NCBI GenBank assembly: GCA_031308135.1
Contig: JAHLJT010008756.1
Location: 63,170,028 to 63,234,027, forward strand
Source of the DNA: Acheta domesticus
Lineage: Eukaryota; Arthropoda; Insecta; Orthoptera; Gryllidae
Length of the DNA: 64,000 bases
Direction: 5' to 3'
The translations under genes were made by a program, and so were the position numbers. Position 1 is the stretch's first letter; each line of letters opens with the position of its first letter. Below, in pieces: positions 58,935-64,000 of the stretch. Below the pieces are notes generated by a model. It did not search any database and was not told the DNA's origin. It was given only the letters and a program-made list of their open reading frames with translations.

Positions 58935-59025
58935 CCGACATTTCGATCATGTCGTGGTCTTCCTCTTGTCAGGTCTTGTAAAATCAGTCCTGAAGAAGAC
59001 CACGGAAAGTAGGTTGAAATGTTGG
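58935..59025. repeat. Fold-back repeat with GAAGACCAC arms
   Basis: The left arm (CCGACATTTCGATCATG...GTGGTCTTCC..TGTCAGG) and the right arm (CCTGAAGAAGACCACGGAAAG...GAAATGTTGG) are imperfect reverse complements over ~38 bp. The 'CCTGAAGAAGACCACGGAA...CGAAA' type is, from general knowledge, a recurrent transposon-derived motif in invertebrate genomes. Confidence 0.7.
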
Positions 59026-59859
59026 TATCACAGTTTTCGACGCAGCGTCACCCTGAAATCCAAGAGGACTTGCAGCATCTTGTTTTAAAATCTGCTTTAT
59101 ATGCATTTTTGGAGGAGATCTTGGGAGTGAGGGTAATTACCTATCCAGCAATAGCACACTTACAGTTTTGTAACGATGGTTTCTTATAATTGTTCAAAAT
59201 CGACATACCAGCTAAGATTGCTCAGGACAAAAACTGTTGCCATGTTTCTGAGCAGGAGTTCCTAGGACTTTACTTCCAGCAATGGCGGATATTAGACACT
59301 AACTTTACAGTTAGGTTTAATTCAGCTTCTGCCAGAGGTAGAATTCTAACGACCCGCCCCTCTGATCGCTAGTTTCCTGTGCTTTCTCCAATTAATACCA
59401 GGCGAATTTTCGGAGCAGTACCATATAAACGGTCCACGCACAACGTGCGATCTTCCTTCCTCATCCTTCACGCTTCCTCTCTTCTTCACACACATTAGCA
59501 CTTACACGATCTAAATCAGTCGTAATCTTAGAGCTTGCGCAGTTGAAGGGTACCTTGCTGATGGAGGCTTCTGGAGAAGAGAATACATCACGAGCCGTCA
59601 TATAGGTCGGCAATGGATTTCACATTCTAGCAGAATCGAGCAGTTCTATCTCCAGACAAAAACACTTCCTCGGATATTACGTCCGCTAAACTTGCGGGAC
59701 TAATGACCAAGTGTGTCCGGAAAGCCAAAAATAATCAGCCTACAAAACCGTCGTATTTCCTTACCATATTACGCATACATAAAGGAAGCGCAAACGACAC
59801 AACGAATCCTCGAAGAAAGAAAAAAAAAACTTCTTGAGTTTATTTCCGTTCTGAGCCCC
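59026..59859. other. Intergenic, no gene recognised
   Basis: Mixed composition. Nothing supported. Confidence 0.45.
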
Positions 59860-60225
59860 TGTGCTGTGGGGGCGGCTGCGGCGGGAGCGAGGAGCGAAGT
59901 GATGTGGTGCGGTGCGGTGCGGTGCGGTGCGGTCGGGGCCACCAAATTACCGTCGCCGCGGCGGGCGGCGCGCCGGTCCACCGCCGCCACGTATTCCGAT
60001 TCGGAGGAAATTGAATGCGTGGCGAGCACCGGGGTGGCGCGCGGCAGGACTCCGGCGTCCGCGCCTGCCCATAGCGCGCACCCCCGCGCCGCCGCCTCCG
60101 CCCCCCCGCCCCCCCGCCGGAAGCGGCTTGATTGCCTCGCGGGAGGTGCGCGGGCCGACGCCTGCGAACCCCGCCACCTACGCCGCCGCCATGGTGAGCG
60201 GGGTTGCAAAGGGTCGGAGGTCAAT
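59860..60225. other. GC-rich island with (GTGCG)n run
   Basis: CpG-dense sequence containing about five GGTGC units (59905-59932). The motif GATTGCCTCGCGGG (60130-60143) differs at one position from one in the 16.4 kb island. Overlapping Arg/Ala/Pro frames up to 176 codons on both strands are compositional. Confidence 0.55.
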
Positions 60226-60394
60226 AACACGTGGGAAAAATGAACTGTGGTGTATTACATGTTGATGCAAACTAATGTAATATTTTATGTATGGGCGTAG
60301 AAGAAATTTAGAGGGAAAGGGGGCGAGGTTTTTCCTCTCCAATATTTCGAGCTTTATTGAAATTTTCACAATCATCTGCATAGAATTAGGCATG
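60226..60394. other. AT-rich spacer
   Basis: Nothing recognised. Confidence 0.5.
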
Positions 60395-60720
60395 TGTCAA
60401 AAATTAATAATACGCTGGACAGACAAACGGACGACAAACGAACGGACAAACGGACGGAGAACAACGGACACACAGACGGACACACGGACGCACGCACCTA
60501 CTTACACACGAACGGGCAGTTGGACGAACAGTCGAATGGCCAGACTGACAGCAGATTGACAGACGGATAGACAGACAAGGGACTAACGCACGATGGGATG
60601 AACGGATGGACGAACGAACGGAACGGAGGGAGGGAGGGACGGACGATGGATGGACGAAGGACTAGGGCGGACAGGACAGACGATGGATGACGGATGGACG
60701 GACGAACATAAAGACAAACG
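60395..60720. repeat. GGACGGACGAACGG-type tetranucleotide-derived array
   Basis: Imperfect array of ACGG/ACGA/GGAC units over ~320 bp, decaying at both ends. It generates Thr/Arg/Asp-rich frames. Confidence 0.9.
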
Positions 60721-61464
60721 ACGAACGTTTTTAAAACAATCCTTATTCGGTGTCATGAATCCCCAATATCATTTTTCGATAAAATATAGATATCGATTTT
60801 CCGCACATTACATTTCTTTCTCTAAACTACGTGTACTACTCTCATATTCACATGTACACGAGAAATTAGAGAGAACACAATCAAAAGACGTACTCTTAAA
60901 AGGTCCAAGCTGCATGCTTTCCCGTTAACGTGATCTGAGAACTGCACAAGGAAGTGCCATAGCTAAAACCCGAACAATTTCTAGCGATTTCGTGGACAGA
61001 ACCTAATGCCTTTTGATTGTTATTTGTACCACTGCTCATGAACCGCTTCACATAATAATTCATCAAGATCATAAAACACGAAGAATTATCACCTTAGCAT
61101 GCTCGTACTAATTTTACTTTATCTAATGTAGCATTTCACTTTACTATTCTTTCACAATTGTGTATCTAATTTCTAAATCTAAAATAATTTCTAAAATTAT
61201 ATTCTCAACCTGCATTCTTTTTGCATTCTCATATGGTTGGAAGCCCAGAAGAAATAGTATTCGAGATTATTTCAAGATATCGATATCGATCATTGTTTAA
61301 ATTTATGTTTCAGGGACTATTGAATGTCCCGCTGTTTAAGTTAACAATAGGCTACATACTGATGACCTCACGTCTACGTCAACATTTTCATCATAAAATG
61401 CTTCTAAATCATCGTCTCCTCCTACGCTCGTAAACGAGTATACCTCACGACAGACAAAACGCAT
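60721..61464. other. Intergenic, no gene recognised
   Basis: AT-rich sequence up to the gap. Nothing supported. Confidence 0.5.
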
Positions 61465-62464
61465 NNNNNNNNNNNNNNNNNNNNNNNNNNNNNNNNNNNN
61501 NNNNNNNNNNNNNNNNNNNNNNNNNNNNNNNNNNNNNNNNNNNNNNNNNNNNNNNNNNNNNNNNNNNNNNNNNNNNNNNNNNNNNNNNNNNNNNNNNNNN
61601 NNNNNNNNNNNNNNNNNNNNNNNNNNNNNNNNNNNNNNNNNNNNNNNNNNNNNNNNNNNNNNNNNNNNNNNNNNNNNNNNNNNNNNNNNNNNNNNNNNNN
61701 NNNNNNNNNNNNNNNNNNNNNNNNNNNNNNNNNNNNNNNNNNNNNNNNNNNNNNNNNNNNNNNNNNNNNNNNNNNNNNNNNNNNNNNNNNNNNNNNNNNN
61801 NNNNNNNNNNNNNNNNNNNNNNNNNNNNNNNNNNNNNNNNNNNNNNNNNNNNNNNNNNNNNNNNNNNNNNNNNNNNNNNNNNNNNNNNNNNNNNNNNNNN
61901 NNNNNNNNNNNNNNNNNNNNNNNNNNNNNNNNNNNNNNNNNNNNNNNNNNNNNNNNNNNNNNNNNNNNNNNNNNNNNNNNNNNNNNNNNNNNNNNNNNNN
62001 NNNNNNNNNNNNNNNNNNNNNNNNNNNNNNNNNNNNNNNNNNNNNNNNNNNNNNNNNNNNNNNNNNNNNNNNNNNNNNNNNNNNNNNNNNNNNNNNNNNN
62101 NNNNNNNNNNNNNNNNNNNNNNNNNNNNNNNNNNNNNNNNNNNNNNNNNNNNNNNNNNNNNNNNNNNNNNNNNNNNNNNNNNNNNNNNNNNNNNNNNNNN
62201 NNNNNNNNNNNNNNNNNNNNNNNNNNNNNNNNNNNNNNNNNNNNNNNNNNNNNNNNNNNNNNNNNNNNNNNNNNNNNNNNNNNNNNNNNNNNNNNNNNNN
62301 NNNNNNNNNNNNNNNNNNNNNNNNNNNNNNNNNNNNNNNNNNNNNNNNNNNNNNNNNNNNNNNNNNNNNNNNNNNNNNNNNNNNNNNNNNNNNNNNNNNN
62401 NNNNNNNNNNNNNNNNNNNNNNNNNNNNNNNNNNNNNNNNNNNNNNNNNNNNNNNNNNNNNNNN
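61465..62464. other. Assembly gap of exactly 1000 N
   Basis: Uninterrupted N of round length, so a placeholder or scaffold-join gap and not a measured distance. Any open frame drawn across it is meaningless. Confidence 0.99.
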
Positions 62465-64000
62465 ATTTCACACAAAGTACGTCTTACCATCTCGGTTCTC
62501 CAACCACATTTCTGACGGTCAATTATAAACCTGCATTCCGTCGAAAAGGTGCGCAATGCCTCCCAACGCGGTGGGTCCCAGCTACTTCATGTGCAAACGC
62601 GACTATTCTACCGACTGCTATACCTCTCACATGAGCAAGAGCATGTTTCTCCCGCATCGCTCCACGACTCCACAGGAGCTCATTATCCTCCACGCATTAA
62701 GATTCACCAAACAAAAACATCAATTTTCATTCATCCGCTTCCCCTCTCCACCGACACTTCTCTCTCTTCTTTTTTTTTTTTTGGTCCCTCGGGAGCCATC
62801 AGACTCCAAAGTCATTGTGAAACCTGAATCACAAGCCGACGTGGACATTCAGTAGCGTGATGCTAATGGTTTTCTTTTGTCTGCAAACGTAATGGAGAGA
62901 AGAGCTTCATTCAGTTGAACACGCGCCTCCCTTTTTCGAGCTCCATTCACGGCTCCGACTGCCGTGGCAGTAGTTTAAACTGCGTGAATGAAACCACACC
63001 GAGAGAGCTAGTCCAGGGCCGCTTGTCTTCCTCCAGGAGCACCTAGCTTCCCTGATTTAGGACGAAATTCACCCAAGTGTTTATTCTTGTACACGCCAGC
63101 CTGCGAGGGAAATTTCTGCTGGAGAGTCGGTCTTCAGGTTTCCTGTTACGAGATGCCGCTCCTTAGGAAGACGTTAAGACAAGCGCGGCGGACGCCTCGG
63201 AGATTTAAAATGCGATTTGGGAGAGACTCCTCGGCAGATACATGCGTACGGGTGTTGCTACAGTGGGTTCTACAGAAACAGAGGCTTGTTTTCTCAAGGG
63301 AATAAGGTTTTGTGTTGGGAATCCGTGAGGCAATGTTTTCTTGTACCTCACTTTCTGAAATATATAATTGAAACTTTCATAATTGGAAAATTTAGTACCA
63401 CCAGGTATTTTACATACAATTTTCCAAAAATCTTTCTACAATATTAATGGACAATATGGGAGTATTAAAATTAGGACTGATTGAAGATGAATATCATAAT
63501 ATTTTTATAGTCTATTCTCTTTTTATCATTAATGAAACTAAAAAGAAGAGTTGAATTTTTTCGATTTTCAGAAACTAGAAGCATGTATATTACAAATTTA
63601 CAATGTGCGGAAAGTGTAACAAAACCGCGTACAACTGCGTTCTCATACTCAGTGCGTCACTTCTTACGAAACAGCTGACGTCATGCGACAGCAAGATCAC
63701 AATCAGGGTCGTAAGGTGAAATATTCAATTTTTCAAAGGAATCAAGTTCATTCTAACGATCGAATCTTCCGTTTTGGGGTCATACATGAGAATTTGATTG
63801 ATAGTGAACTGCGCAACCAAACAATGAGGTGGGCTATTAAAAGATATGAGAGATGTGATAGGTGGTGACACATTTCTTACGCGGAAAATGAACCGATAAG
63901 ACGTAAAAATTAAATTTAATACAAGGGCAACATATCTTGCAATTAGAGGAAATAATATTCTAGCCTGAATAGAGAAGGTATTGGATTGATTTTATGTAAT
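62465..64000 (+). repeat. ~1.55 kb segmental duplication, copy 2 (continues past window)
   Basis: Direct-orientation near-copy of 35590-37145. Alignment starts at the first base pairs after the gap and is still in progress at the window end. Small indels (for example CTGGCAATGCC versus GCGCAATGCC near 62555, TTACTGC versus TTCTGC near 63115) break the open frames relative to copy 1. Confidence 0.95.

Noticed and set aside
59713..60243. 176-codon plus and 153-codon minus frames
   Set aside because: Overlap on both strands in a CpG island. Arg/Ala/Pro composition only.
61336..62556. 406- and 349-codon minus-strand open frames
   Set aside because: They run through the 1000-N gap, and the real sequence at each end is unrelated.

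Overview
This window looks like intergenic or intronic DNA from a large, repeat-rich, AT-biased animal genome, most likely an arthropod and plausibly an insect of the polyneopteran kind. The reasons are decayed non-LTR retrotransposon coding fragments, several tRNA-derived SINEs with internal A and B boxes, small MITEs, fold-back elements, microsatellites, and no prokaryotic-style gene packing. The species assignment is inference. No complete protein-coding gene can be supported. Nearly all longer open frames are low-complexity (polypurine, polypyrimidine, CCGCCA, GGTGAT) or shadows of such tracts.

Layout. 0-5 kb: a LINE 3' end with a (GAA)n tail, a GC-rich island and a 2 x ~400 bp tandem duplication. 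5-13.7 kb: one copy of a ~310 bp repeat family, two related polypurine tracts split by a dispersed repeat that recurs at 11.1 kb, three GC islands next to imperfect simple-sequence tracts, and SINEs. 14-23 kb: more island/tract pairs, a frameshifted minus-strand LINE endonuclease-domain remnant (19.2-19.7 kb), and a SINE whose body is tandemly duplicated. 23-33 kb: AT-rich, with two pieces of LINE reverse-transcriptase coding sequence (27.0-27.6 and 29.2-29.6 kb) and a second, opposite-orientation copy of the ~310 bp repeat (30.5-31.6 kb). 35-39 kb: hairpin, (TAA)n and the first copy of a ~1.55 kb segmental duplication. 38.5-44 kb: further island/tract pairs.

The most interesting block is 44.67-48.87 kb. 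Imperfect inverted termini enclose three phase-compatible, splice-bounded exon candidates on the minus strand, the last ending in a stop with an AATAAA 170 nt downstream. A poly(A) retroposon sits exactly at the exon-A splice donor and duplicates it in its target-site duplication. A 384 bp fold-back element lies in the putative intron. I do not recognise the encoded protein.

49-61 kb holds GC islands, an ATCGATG-rich hAT-like MITE, a clean 141 bp MITE with TTAT target duplications immediately followed by a SINE, two further minus-strand SINEs of another family, and a fold-back element. A gap of exactly 1000 N (61,465-62,464) follows. The sequence after the gap is a near-identical direct copy of 35.6-37.1 kb, so either a segmental duplication or an assembly duplicate should be suspected.
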